Of a DNA stretch of 64,000 bases, positions 23,470 to 34,155 are shown in pieces. The stretch comes from Lantana camara (lineage: Eukaryota > Streptophyta > Magnoliopsida > Lamiales > Verbenaceae). The stretch lies in assembly GCA_037501455.1 (NCBI GenBank), contig CM074855.1:57419001-57483000 (forward strand). The letters run 5' to 3'. How positions within the stretch are numbered: position 1 is the stretch's first letter; every line of letters starts with the position of its first letter. The position numbers and the translations under genes are program-made. A model generated the notes under the pieces. The model worked only from the letters and a program-made list of their open reading frames with translations, searched no databases and was not told where the DNA came from.

Positions 23470-26463
23470 TGTAGCACCCCGAGCGTAGGGCACCACATCC
23501 CCCGCACTAGAGCCCAACACGTGTAGTGGAATGGAGAATCCATACACGCATCGAGCAATAGCGAACGGGAGACAAACAAAACTCACTCTCTAGCTAGGCG
23601 GCCTAACCCTCAGTCAGAGCACAAAACAGTTCATGGTATAGCGGAAGCGATAAAAGCAATTCATACAAAATTCCCCAAGATCACATATATACATATCACA
23701 TAGTCATAAGAGCATAATATTTCCAATTACAAATTTACAATGCCCTTCCCGGGCCAAAACATTTCAAGTATCAAAGTATTCGGAAAATAAATTTCATAAA
23801 CATAAGACATAAACCACTACGAATGCAATAAAGATGACTCGAGCTATGAAACAAGTAAGACTCGAAGACAACTTGCCGCCTAGCTCGACTCCCACGGTAC
23901 CTGCAACTCAAAGATGGGAAAAAGAAAGGAAAACCACGAGGGTTAGTCCTAATGACTAGTGAGGGGGCTACACACACACTCATAATACATATAGAGCAAG
24001 GCACTTAATCAAAATCATAAAAGGATCCATGAACCGGGGATGGTTTTTGCAAACTAAAACATTTCCCGTGATAATAACTATATATAATGAAAAGAAGTAA
24101 GGGCCATAGGCCAAAATCACAAATTTTAAGTATTTAAGAATCCATTCCCGTTTCATAAATCATACGAATTCACACAACTCGGCGAGTACGAGTTATACCT
24201 CCAACTCCCACAAACAAAGACCTAATCAAAGCAAAATTCATAAACCATCCTTCTTCGGGTGATAGAAGGGTTGACGGCCCTAACTATCGGTCAAATTCAC
24301 ACGAAACAAGGTTAATTACTTCCTTGAAACCTTCGGTGGTTGAATCCACCGGCTCAAGAGAAACGCCCTTCCTCAACCTCCTAAGGTTAGGCGAGACTCT
24401 CAAAGGAAAGTGTTGAGGGAAGAGCCCGGCGACCCCCCGGCCGTCCCGAGAGACCATGCCACTCTCCGGGCCCAAATCATAATTCAAAATTCATAATTTT
24501 CGTAAACTTCTCTTTCAAAGTTCAAAGCTCGCTTACACACTCACACTTAACGAAAGGATTTCAAAACAAATGTAAAATAGTTTATATACTTATACAAATC
24601 GTTTTCAAAAACTTATAACAAAGAGAACAAGTCCTCAAAGTACATACCATACATATATTTAACATATAGTATACATAAATCGCATGCGGGCTTAAAAACA
24701 TTTAGGGTTTTAGGTCATAATATCTAAAAGAAGAAAACCTCACCTTCCGAACACGTAGCGGTGACAAAAGAAAGCGAACCGGACGCCTAAGGGACAACCT
24801 CGTCGTCAACGGGAGGGTCAACTACACAAAACAAATAACAAGGGATACTCTTAGACTCAATATGTACCACATAAAGGCTCGGCAAATGCACATGCGTGTA
24901 AATGATGCAAATGAAATGAGATGAATTCATGTTTAGGTCATATAAGGTCACACATTGCATATGAACTCACATATCATAAACGAGGATGTAAAACGAACTA
25001 TAAATTCATAACATAAATCTTAACACACAATATAACATGTTAGAAGAAGCATGGGGATCAAATTAGTGTTGAGAAAGCGAAAAGAATGCGAAACGAAACA
25101 AGAAAATCGAAGTTTGGGGCAAAAGGAGCCACTGACCTAAATCCACCCCGGTGGATTTTTTTCAAAGGGAAAATCCACCCCCATGGATTTTCCAGGAGTT
25201 TCTGACTCAAATCCACCCCGGCGGATTTTTTTCAAAGGGAAAATCCACCCCCGCGGATTTGAGTCGGAAGCCAAAAAAACTCGAATTTTCAGCCCCAAAA
25301 CTCTCCAAAACTCATCCAAATTCGTGCAAACTCAAGATAGAACATATTAGGATCATAATATGTCATATATTCACTCAATCCATGTCAAAATCCAAGCTAA
25401 ACATCAAGATTCAAGTGAAGGAATGCAAGAGATATACATATCTTCAAGTTTATGCCAAAAACCCAAATTGAAACCTAAAGATTCCTAGATTCTCATGCAA
25501 AATCAGACCATACACTTATATTATAATGTCATAAGATCAATTAGGATGCAAAAACTCCAACAAAACACCAAGAGATCAAGCTATAATTTCAAAATTGGCA
25601 AAACCCTTACTATTCATAGAAATATTCATATCTTGATCAAATCACCACCAAATTGAGCAAATAAGGTATCTAAACAAAGAAGAGAAGATGGAGAAACAAA
25701 TTCCAAGCTTACCTTTCGAAAATGGAAGGATTTGATGAGGATTTGAGCTCAAAAGGTTGGAAGGTGAATAGTAAAATTTTGCTTCCTTCTTGGTCTCGGT
25801 TTTGAGCAGCTATTTCTCTCTTCTCTCCAAGGTTGGAACGAAATGAGGGGATTATGGCTGATAGAGGAGTATGCTAGGAGTATGTGGGGCCAAGGTTTAT
25901 TTAATTTGGTCAAATATATCAAAAGTTATGAATAAAAGAGTGGGCAAAGGTCTAAAATGGCATACGAGGCTTGTTTCGGTTAAATTTCGGAGGTCTACAT
26001 GAGCTTAGAAAAATATGAGGCTATGTTTATTGAACCCGAATCATGGATACGAGTTCAATGGAGGTGACGGAATTCGAATCCGAATTCCCGAGCTCAATTT
26101 GTGCTTCCCGGAACCCCAGGCGCGCTAAATGCTCTTTAGCCTCCTTTAGGTTCCGTCTCCAAAATTAAAATGAAAAGACAAACCAAACAAATTACAAAAT
26201 ATAAAATGAACATATAGTCAAGTTCATAACTCAAGTAATTCACGCATATCAAAAATTCGCAAGAAACAGAATTGAAATCGGACACGAATAGGGCAAAATT
26301 TCAAGCGTAGAGGGTTTAAACGTTCAAAACGAATTCATTCTTAAACCAAATAATTATCAAATATCCACATAAGAATTAATAACTATCAAGTATTCACGTA
26401 ATTAATTAATTAAATCGCGCACATAAAAATATACCTGAAAGTCTGAGCAATCGGGATGTTACA
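23470..26463 (-). repeat. A1 3' LTR (2994 bp)
   Basis: On the plus strand it runs TGTAGCACCCCGAGCG to GGGATGTTACA. The coding-strand leader signals are donor 1 AAAG/GTAAGC at 25712, acceptor 1 GTGTAG at 24822, a 78-nt middle exon (24744-24821), donor 2 GGAAG/GTGAGG at 24743, branch point CTAAC at 23942-23946 and acceptor 2 TTGCAG at 23901. Four AAATCCACC/GGTGGATTT-type hairpins lie at 25139-25260. Confidence 0.95.
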
Positions 26464-26499
26464 AACCTCCCTCCTTCAAAAGGACCTGTCCTCAGGTCC
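26464..26499 (-). other. A1 polypurine tract and pre-PPT hairpin
   Basis: On the minus strand GGACCTG-AGGA-CAGGTCC (26482-26499) is followed by the purine tract TTTTGAAGGAGGGAGGTT, which abuts the 3' LTR. The TGA stop of pol lies inside the hairpin. Confidence 0.9.
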
Positions 26500-29400
26500 G
26501 AAGCGAGGTCTTGAAAAGTTCCGGGTACAACTGTCTCATTTTCTCCTCGGTTTCCCAAGTGGCTTCTTCGGATTTCTGATCACGCCACAAGACTTTTACC
26601 AAGGGGATTTGCCGGTTTCTCAATTCTTGCATCTTCCGGTCCAAAACTTTAACCGGGTACTTCTTGATTGTCAAATCCGGCTCTAGTTGCACCTCTTTGA
26701 TTGGAATTATAGAAGGCTCATCGGGATAGTGTTTCCGGAGTTGAGAGACATGGAAAACATTGTGTATCCCGGTCAAACTCGGTGGTAGATCAAGTCGGTA
26801 GGCTACTTCCCCAACTCGTTCAAGAATTACAAAGGGGCCTAAGTAGCGCGGGTTAAGCTTCCCGCCTTTACCAATCCGAGCAAACCCTTTTCTAGGAGAT
26901 GCTTTTAGAAAAACCTTATCTCCCGCTTCAAACGCCAAGGGTCGTCTTCTTTTGTCCGTATAACTTTTCTGTCGGTCCTGAGCCGCCTTTAGCCTTTGTC
27001 GAATCACTTTCACTTTCTCGATGGTATCTTGGATTTCCTTTGGTTTCTTCGCTCTGTGGAGCTTACCATCCTTTGTCCATCTCCATTCATCAATATCCCA
27101 AAATAAAGGTGATCGACATTTCCTTCCATATAATGCCTCATACGGAGCCATACCAATCGATGTCTGAAAACTGTTATTATAGGCGAACTCAACCAAGTCC
27201 AAATGCTCATCCCACGAGTCTTGATAATCTAAGGCACAAGCACGAAGCATGTCCTCAAGATATTTAATTAACCTCTCAGATTGTCCATCCGTTTGTGGGT
27301 GAGATGCAGTACTAAACTGAAGTTTCGTTCCCATACACTTTTGTAATTCCTGCCAGAAACTCGCTGTAAACCGTGGATCCCTATCTGAAACAATACTGAC
27401 AGGTGCACCATGCAATCTCACAATTTCTTTCCGGTACAACTTGGCCAACTTAGGCACTTTATCGGACATCCGGACCTTGAGAAAGTGAGCCGACTTCGAA
27501 AACCGATCAATTATGACCCAAATTCCATCGAAACCTCCTTTGGTCCTTGGCAAGCCGGACACGAAGTCCATCGTCACTTGCTCCCACTTCCATTCAGGAA
27601 TTGGAAGTGGTTGGAGAGTTCCCCCCGGTTTCTGATGTTCAGCTTTCACCACTTGGCATGTTTGACACCTTCTTACATAATTGGCCACATCTCTTTTCAT
27701 GCCGTTCCACCAATACAAACTTCTTAAATCTCTATACATCTTAGTAGTACCGGGATGTACCGTATAAGCCGACTTATGCGCCTCATCCAACACCAACTGC
27801 TTAAGTTCATCTGGAACACACACCCGAGCCTTAAACCGGAATAATCCCGAAACATCAAACCCGAATTTTGTCTCTGGATCAATCCTTGCCTTAGCTACTA
27901 ATCTTTGAATTTCCAAATCATTAGATTGAGCTTCAATCAATCTTTGCCTCAAATCCGGTTGTACTGATATATTTACCAAACGGGCCTCTGAAACCAAGGA
28001 TATCGAACTCTGTTTACTTGAACCTGCTCCCAAATTCGAGATACTAACCTTTCTGCTCAAAGCATCCGCAACCACATTAGCCTTACCCGGATGGTATTGA
28101 ATTCTACAATCATAGTCCTCAAGTAGCTCAACCCAACGTCTTTGCCTTAGATTTAAATCCTTCTGTGTAAACAAATACTTAAGGCTTTGGTGGTCGGTAA
28201 AAACTTCAAAAGTAACCCCATAAAGATAATGACGCCATTTCATCAAAGCAAAAACAACCGCAGCTAATTCCAAATCATGAGTGGGATAATTTTTCTCGTG
28301 ATCTTTTAACTTCCTCGAGGCGTATGCTACTACTTTACCATTTTGCTTCAAGACACAACCGAGCCCATCCTTCGATGCATCGGTATAAACCGAGTAACCT
28401 TCAGAACCCTCGGGTAGGGTTAAAACCGGTGCCGAAGTCAATCTCTCCTTAAGAGTTTGAAAACTCTTCTCACACGCCTCGTCCCACTCGAACTTAACCT
28501 CTTTCTTTGTTAACCGAGTCAACGGGGAAGCAATCTTCGAGAAGTCTTTCACAAAGCGCCTATAATACCCCGCTAACCCTAGAAAACTTCTCACTTCAGA
28601 GGCATTCTTCGGCTGTTTCCATAAGATAACCGTTTCTATCTTTGCTGGATCCACTTCAACCCCATTCCCTGAGATAAAGTGACCCAAAAATGAAACCCGT
28701 TCAATCCAGAACTCACACTTGCTAAACTTGGCGAACAATCTATGTTCTCGAAGTGTAGATAATACCATTCTCAAATGCCGCGCATGATCTTCAACGGACC
28801 TCGAATACACCAGAATATCATCTATAAAGATGACCACGAATTTATCGAGGTAGGGCCGGAATATTCGGTGCATCATATCCATGAACGCGGCTGGGGCATT
28901 AGTAAGACCAAAAGGCATGACCACGAACTCGAAATGCCCATAACGAGTGTTGAAACCCGTCTTCGGTATGTCTTCCTCCCGGATACGCAACTGATAGTAC
29001 CCTTGTCTTAAATCTAACTTAGAATAAACACACGAACCTTGAAGAAGATCGAACAACTCTTCAATGTGAGGAAGTGGGTACTTATTTTTAACCGTTAACC
29101 GGTTCAGCTCACGGTAGTCAATACACATCCGCAATGTCCCGTCTTTCTTCTTTACAAACAGGACAGGAGCACCCCACGGAGAAGTGCTCGGGCGAATGTA
29201 ACCACACTCTAAGAGCTCATCAAGTTGCGCCTTCAGCTCTTTCAACTCCGCTGGAGCCATCCTGTAGGGAGATTTCGCATAAGGTTCCGCTCCGGGATAG
29301 AGATCTATTACAAATTCGACGTCCCGATCCGGAGGCAAAGACCCCAAATTCTCCGGAAAAACATCGGGGAACTCCTTCACGATCTCTGTCTCCTCGAGCT

Positions 29401-30676
29401 TGGCCTGATCTTTCGGTTTATTCAAAAGATAGGCCACGTAGCCCGTTGCACCGTCCCGGAACAATTTACTTGCTTCCATAAAGGATATAAACGGGCAGGC
29501 CTTCAATCTCTGACCCGCAAATACCGCAGAACCCAATGTCACCTTCTTAGCGAAGCAATCCATCATTGCTCGGTGTCGAAACAACCAGTCCATCCCTAAA
29601 ATTACCCCACATCTCTTGATAGGCATCTCAATCAAATCTGCCGGATACTCTTGATCTTCAACAACAACCGGGCACCCACGAAACACACGGTCCGCTACCA
29701 AACTGCCCCCGAGTGGGGAACTCACAACAAAGGAATCATCAAAGCAAGCAACAGGTAAAGAAAGTGCAGGAACACACCGGGAAGCAATAAAAGAATGCGT
29801 TGCTCCCGGATCAAATAATGCATGTAATGGAATGCCATGAATGCTAATAGTACCTTCAACGACGGCATTTGCATCCACCTCGGCATCCTCTTCTTCACCT
29901 TCAAGTGCATAGGCTCTGGCTTGAATAGGAGCTCTCGGAGGCCTAGTATTCAAGGGTTGAGGATCCTTCTTCTTAGGACAAGCGTTGATCATGTGACCGG
30001 GCTCCCCACAACCATAGCACCTTCCCAATTTCTTTCGGCACGTCTCCTCAGTATGATTGGGACCCCCGCAATAAGAACACTCAATTGGGTCCGGTAGAGC
30101 GGGTACCACAGTTTGTCCTTGGGGTCGGGGCTTCTTATTAAAATGATTAGAACCTTTGGGCTTGAAGACCGGAGGCCCACGTTGAGAGATAGTCCTCTTA
30201 CCCAAGTTTGATCCGGTGCTCGAACCTTGCCCCGAAGAGTAAGCCGGAGGTTTCATCCTCAAATTATGAGCTTCTACTTTCAGTGCCTTCCTTGTAGCCT
30301 TCTCCCAAGTGTCCACATTAGCGGCCTTTAGAGCATTCTGAACGCCATACCTCAGCCCATGAATAAAATTCCGGGCTTTCTGAGTATCATCGTTAGTGAT
30401 GTGAGGGGCATACGGGGCGAGTCTTTCAAATTCCAAAATATAATCTTCAACAGAACGATTCCCTTGTTTTAACTCTGTGAATTCCTGGAGTCTTCTTTCA
30501 CGGGCACTTGGTGGGATATACTTGTGGCGAAATTCTCTTATGAAGCTTTCCCAGTTAAACTCTTCACCCATTCTTTCTAACCGAGCTCTCATAGCCTTCA
30601 ACCAATTAGAGGCGGGACCCTGAACAAAACGAGCCGTGCAAACTGCCTTCTCATGAGATGGTGCAGGGCATATTTC
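26492..30676 (-). CDS. Gag-Pol polyprotein of chromovirus A1, open downstream of one nonsense codon
   Basis: A 4.2-kb open frame continues in the same frame as the Gag N-terminus at 30952. In order: the gag core ([19 protein letters not shown] near 30500); two zinc knuckles ([28 protein letters not shown], near 30090-29985); aspartic protease with a DPGATHSFI active site (near 29800); reverse transcriptase ([10 protein letters not shown] near 29120, FIDDILV near 28820); RNase H ([11 protein letters not shown] near 28380); integrase with an HHCC zinc region (27790-27650) and DDE core (MDFVSGLP near 27560, SDRDPRF near 27385, DGQSERL near 27285); GPY/F motif (RYLGPF near 26850); and a C-terminal chromodomain ([14 protein letters not shown] near 26590). 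There are no internal frameshifts. The DPGA variant of DSGA/DTGA is common in plant elements, so protease may be active. Confidence 0.95.
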   Translation of the reverse strand, partial: EICPAPSHEKAVCTARFVQGPASNWLKAMRARLERMGEEFNWESFIREFRHKYIPPSARERRLQEFTELKQGNRSVEDYILEFERLAPYAPHITNDDTQKARNFIHGLRYGVQNALKAANVDTWEKATRKALKVEAHNLRMKPPAYSSGQGSSTGSNLGKRTISQRGPPVFKPKGSNHFNKKPRPQGQTVVPALPDPIECSYCGGPNHTEETCRKKLGRCYGCGEPGHMINACPKKKDPQPLNTRPPRAPIQARAYALEGEEEDAEVDANAVVEGTISIHGIPLHALFDPGATHSFIASRCVPALSLPVACFDDSFVVSSPLGGSLVADRVFRGCPVVVEDQEYPADLIEMPIKRCGVILGMDWLFRHRAMMDCFAKKVTLGSAVFAGQRLKACPFISFMEASKLFRDGATGYVAYLLNKPKDQAKLEETEIVKEFPDVFPENLGSLPPDRDVEFVIDLYPGAEPYAKSPYRMAPAELKELKAQLDELLECGYIRPSTSPWGAPVLFVKKKDGTLRMCIDYRELNRLTVKNKYPLPHIEELFDLLQGSCVYSKLDLRQGYYQLRIREEDIPKTGFNTRYGHFEFVVMPFGLTNAPAAFMDMMHRIFRPYLDKFVVIFIDDILVYSRSVEDHARHLRMVLSTLREHRLFAKFSKCEFWIERVSFLGHFISGNGVEVDPAKIETVILWKQPKNASEVRSFLGLAGYYRRFVKDFSKIASPLTRLTKKEVKFEWDEACEKSFQTLKERLTSAPVLTLPEGSEGYSVYTDASKDGLGCVLKQNGKVVAYASRKLKDHEKNYPTHDLELAAVVFALMKWRHYLYGVTFEVFTDHQSLKYLFTQKDLNLRQRRWVELLEDYDCRIQYHPGKANVVADALSRKVSISNLGAGSSKQSSISLVSEARLVNISVQPDLRQRLIEAQSNDLEIQRLVAKARIDPETKFGFDVSGLFRFKARVCVPDELKQLVLDEAHKSAYTVHPGTTKMYRDLRSLYWWNGMKRDVANYVRRCQTCQVVKAEHQKPGGTLQPLPIPEWKWEQVTMDFVSGLPRTKGGFDGIWVIIDRFSKSAHFLKVRMSDKVPKLAKLYRKEIVRLHGAPVSIVSDRDPRFTASFWQELQKCMGTKLQFSTASHPQTDGQSERLIKYLEDMLRACALDYQDSWDEHLDLVEFAYNNSFQTSIGMAPYEALYGRKCRSPLFWDIDEWRWTKDGKLHRAKKPKEIQDTIEKVKVIRQRLKAAQDRQKSYTDKRRRPLAFEAGDKVFLKASPRKGFARIGKGGKLNPRYLGPFVILERVGEVAYRLDLPPSLTGIHNVFHVSQLRKHYPDEPSIIPIKEVQLEPDLTIKKYPVKVLDRKMQELRNRQIPLVKVLWRDQKSEEATWETEEKMRQLYPELFKTSLRT

Positions 30677-30952
30677 CTAAATCCCCGAAATTTCTGACAA
30701 CCATTCCTCTGCTTTAATATCATCACCGCCGTACCACTTCGGAGGGTTGTTGTTCCGAAATTCCCTAAAAGCCGGGGTAACTTGACCCTTTTGAGCCTCC
30801 CCATAAGGATTATTCCTTTGATTCTGTTGCAACTGGTTTAAGAGAGCCTGAACAATATTTTCTGCATTCAATGGAGGAGGTGGTGGTGCTTGTGGAGGAG
30901 GTTGATTAAGATCCGGGGTTTGTTCCCTATCATTTCTCCTTCGTGGAGGCAT
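30677..30952 (-). CDS. Gag N-terminal fragment of A1, ended by premature TAG
   Basis: Starts MPPRRRNDREQTPDLNQPPP, with a basic then proline-rich stretch, followed by PPKWYGGDDIKAEEWL, the start of the gag domain. The frame stops at TAG (30677-30679) and the very next codons continue the conserved gag in the same frame. The related copies A2 and H carry TGG (Trp) at this position, so this is one base change (C to T on the plus strand at 30678). As read, Gag would be 91 aa and non-functional unless the stop is suppressed. The immediate context is not one of the well-known plant virus readthrough contexts. Confidence 0.9.
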   Translation of the reverse strand: MPPRRRNDREQTPDLNQPPPQAPPPPPLNAENIVQALLNQLQQNQRNNPYGEAQKGQVTPAFREFRNNNPPKWYGGDDIKAEEWLSEISGI

Positions 30953-31161
30953 CCTGAAAATTCACAAATCAAGAAAATATTGATGCATGGGGTTCAATGT
31001 ATGTTCATGGAAGCAATTAATTAAAATATAAACAATTAACTCACATAATTGTAAAGATGAATGCAAATAATCACATAACCCTAAGCCGAACGACCTAGAC
31101 AGACCCGACACGACTCTAGAGCTCCGGTTTTGCAACCGAGAGCTCTGATACCACCTAAGGA
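30953..31161 (-). other. A1 leader with PBS and GNRA hairpin
   Basis: PBS TGGTATCAGAGC is on the minus strand at 31142-31153, 8 nt from the 5' LTR. It overlaps a hairpin whose inner stem is CGGTT-GCAA-AACCG and whose outer stem pairs AGAGCT with AGCTCT (about 31118-31147). Confidence 0.9.
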
Positions 31162-31592
31162 TGTAGCACCCCGAGCGTAGGGCACCACATCCCCCGCACT
31201 AGAGCCCGACACGTGTAGTGGAATGGAGAATCCATACACGCATCGAACAATAGCGAACGGGAGACAAACAAAACTCACTCTCTAGCTAGGCGGCCTAACC
31301 CTCAGTCAGAGCACAAAACAGTTCATGGTATAGCGGAAGCGATAAAAGCAATTCATACAAAATTCCCCAAGATCACATATATACATATCACATAGTCATA
31401 AGAGCATAATATTTCCAATTACAAATTTACAATGCCCTTCCCGGGCCAAAACATTTCAAGTATCAAAGTATTCGGAAAATAAATTTCACAAACATAAGAC
31501 ATAAACCACTACGAATGCAATAAAGATGACTCGAGCTATGAAACAAGTAAGACTCGAAGACAACTTGCCGCCTAGCTCGACTCCCACGGTAC

Positions 31593-32435
31593 CTGCAACT
31601 CAAAGATGGGAAAAAGAAAGGAAAACCACGAGGGTTAGTCCTAATGACTAGTGAGGGGGCTACACACACACTCATAATACATATAGAGCAAGGCACTTAA
31701 TCAAAATCATAAAAGGATCCATGAACCGGGGATGGTTTTTGCAAACTAAAACATTTCCCGTGATAATAACTATATATAATGAAAAGAAGTAAGGGCCATA
31801 GGCCAAAATCACAAATTTTAAGTATTTAAGAATCCATTCCCGTTTCATAAATCATACGAATTCACACAACTCGGCGAGTACGAGTTATACCTCCAACTCC
31901 CACAAACAAAGACCTAATCAAAGCAAAATTCATAAACCATCCTTCTTCGGGTGATAGAAGGGTTGACGGCCCTAACTATCGGTCAAATTCACACGAAACA
32001 AGGTTAATTACTTCCTTGAAACCTTCGGTGGTTGAATCCACCGGCTCAAGAGAAACGCCCTTCCTCAACCTCCTAAGGTTAGGCGAGACTCTCAAAGGAA
32101 AGTGTTGATGGAAGAGCCCGGCGACCCCTCGGCCGTCCCGAGATACCATGCCACTCTCCGGGCCCAAATCATAATTCAAAATTCATAATTTTCGTAAACT
32201 TCTCTTTCAAAGTTCAAAGCTCGCTTACACACTCACACTTAACGAAAGGATTTCAAAACAAATGTAAAATAGTTTATATACTTATACAAATCGTTTTCAA
32301 AAACTTATAACAAAGAGAACAAGTCCTCAAAGTACATACCATACATATATTTAACATATAGTATACATAAATCGCATGCGGGCTTAAAAACATTTAGGGT
32401 TTTAGGTCATAATATCTAAAAGAAGAAAACCTCAC
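31593..32435 (-). other. Candidate intron 2 in the A1 5' LTR leader
   Basis: Donor AAG/GTGAGG, branch point CTAAC 37-42 nt before the acceptor, a pyrimidine-rich tract, and acceptor GAGTTGCAG/G; 843 nt. The equivalents are 840 nt in A2, 839 nt in H and 760 nt in I. Confidence 0.6.
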
Positions 32436-33404
32436 CTTCCGAACACGTAGCGGTGACAAAAGAAAGCGAACCGGACGCCTAAGGGACAACCTCGTCGTCA
32501 ACGGGAGGGTCAACTACACAAAACAAATAACAAGGGATACTCTTAGACTCAATATGTACCACATAAAGGCTCGGCAAATGCACATGCGTGTAAATGATGC
32601 AAATGAAATGAGATGAATTCATGTTTAGGTCATATAAGGTCACACATTGCATATGAACTCACATATCATAAACGAGGATGTAAAACGAACTATAAATTCA
32701 TAACATAAATCTTAACACACAATATAACATGTTAGAAGAAGCATGGGGATCAAATTAGTGTTGAGAAAGCGAAAAGAATGCGAAACGAAACAAGAAAATC
32801 GAAGTTTGGGGCAAAAGGAGCCACTGACCTCAATCCACCCCGGTGGATTTTTTTCAAAGGGAAAATCCACCCCCATGGATTTTCCAGGAGTTTCTGACTC
32901 AAATCCACCCCGGCGGATTTTTTTCAAAGGGAAAATCCACCCCCGCGGATTTGAGTCGGAAGCCAAAAAAACTCGAATTTTCAGCCCCAAAACTCTCCAA
33001 AACTCATCCAAATTCGTGCAAACTCAAGATAGAACATATTAGGATCATAATATGTCATATATTCACTCAATCCATGTCAAAATCCAAGCTAAACATCAAG
33101 ATTCAAGTGAAGGAATGCAAGAGATATACATATCTTCAAGTTTATGCCAAAAACCCAAATTGAAACCTAAAGATTCCTAGATTCTCATGCAAAATCAGAC
33201 CATACACTTATATTATAATGTCATAAGATCAATTAGGATGCAAAAACTCCAACAAAACACCAAGAGATCAAGCTATAATTTCAAAATTGGCAAAACCCTT
33301 ACTATTCATAGAAATATTCATATCTTGATCAAATCACCACCAAATTGAGCAAATAAGGTATCTAATCAAAGAAGAGAAGATGGAGAAACAAATTCCAAGC
33401 TTAC
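32436..33404 (-). other. Candidate intron 1 plus middle exon in the A1 5' LTR leader
   Basis: Donor AAAG/GTAAGC at 33404; acceptor TTTGTTTTGTGTAG at 32514; then a 78-nt middle exon ending GGAAG/GTGAGG. The structure recurs in A2, B, G, H and I despite sequence divergence. Predicted from motifs and conservation only. Confidence 0.55.
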
Positions 33405-34155
33405 CTTTCGAAAATGGAAGGATTTGATGAGGATTTGAGCTCAAAAGGTTGGAAGGTGAATAGTAAAATTTTGCTTCCTTCTTGGTCTCGGTTTTGAGCA
33501 GCTATTTCTCTCTTCTCTCCAAGGTTGGAACGAAATGAGGGGATTATGGCTGATAGAGGAGTATGCTAGGAGTATGTGGGGCCAAGGTTTATTTAATTTG
33601 GTCAAATATATCAAAAGTTATGAATAAAAGAGTGGGCAAAGGTCTAAAATGGCATACGAGGCTTGTTTCGGTTAAATTTCGGAGGTCTACATGAGCTTAG
33701 AAAAATATGAGGCTATGTTTATTGAACCCGAATCATGGATACGAGTTCAATGGAGGTGACGGAATTCGAATCCGAATTCCCGAGCTCAATTTGTGCTTCC
33801 CGGAACCCCAGGCGTGCTAAATGCTCTTTAGCCTCCTTTAGGTTCCGTCTCCAAAATTAAAATGAAAAGACAAACCAAACAAATTACAAAATATAAAATG
33901 AACATATAGTCAAGTTCATAACTCAAGTAATTCACGCATATCAAAAATTCGCAAGAAACAGAATTGAAATCGGACACGAATAGGGCAAAATTTCAAGCGT
34001 AGAGGGTTTAAACGTTCAAAACGAATTCATTCTTAAACCAAATAATTATCAAATATCCACATAAGAATTAATAACTATCAAGTATTCACGTAATTAATTA
34101 ATTAAATCGCGCACATAAAAATATACCTGAAAGTCTGAACAATCGGGATGTTACA

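Larger units (their letters stand above)
23470..34155 (-). mobile_element. Complete Ty3/gypsy chromovirus A1 (10.7 kb)
   Basis: The element has two 2994-bp LTRs, PBS, gag-pol, a pre-PPT hairpin and a PPT, all on the minus strand. It is flanked by perfect 5-bp duplications CCACT (23465-23469 and 34156-34160). I count about 10 differences between the LTRs (about 0.3%). Using the commonly quoted plant LTR rate of 1.3e-8 per site per year, this implies an insertion roughly 0.1 million years old. Domain order (gag-protease-RT-RNase H-integrase-chromodomain) makes it a chromovirus; the motifs resemble the Tekay/Del clade. It inserted into the middle exon of the F LTR leader. Confidence 0.95.
31162..34155 (-). 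repeat. A1 5' LTR (2994 bp)
   Basis: Same length as the 3' LTR. All leader signals are preserved at an offset of 7692: intron 1 32514-33404, middle exon 32436-32513, intron 2 31593-32435. The hairpin array is at 32831-32952. As the 5' LTR, this copy would drive transcription of A1. Confidence 0.95.

Noticed and set aside
25137..25471. Possible small proteins over the A LTR hairpins (both strands)
   Set aside because: The open frames follow the tandem hairpins and are not maintained in the related A2 LTR.
30601..30601. Apparent start of the 1369-codon A1 frame
   Set aside because: The first codon is TTG in the middle of gag. The frame is continuous with the N-terminal Gag at 30952 apart from one TAG.
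30677..30679. Programmed stop-codon readthrough between Gag and Pol
   Set aside because: The stop is inside the gag domain, not at the gag/pol border, and related copies have a Trp codon there.
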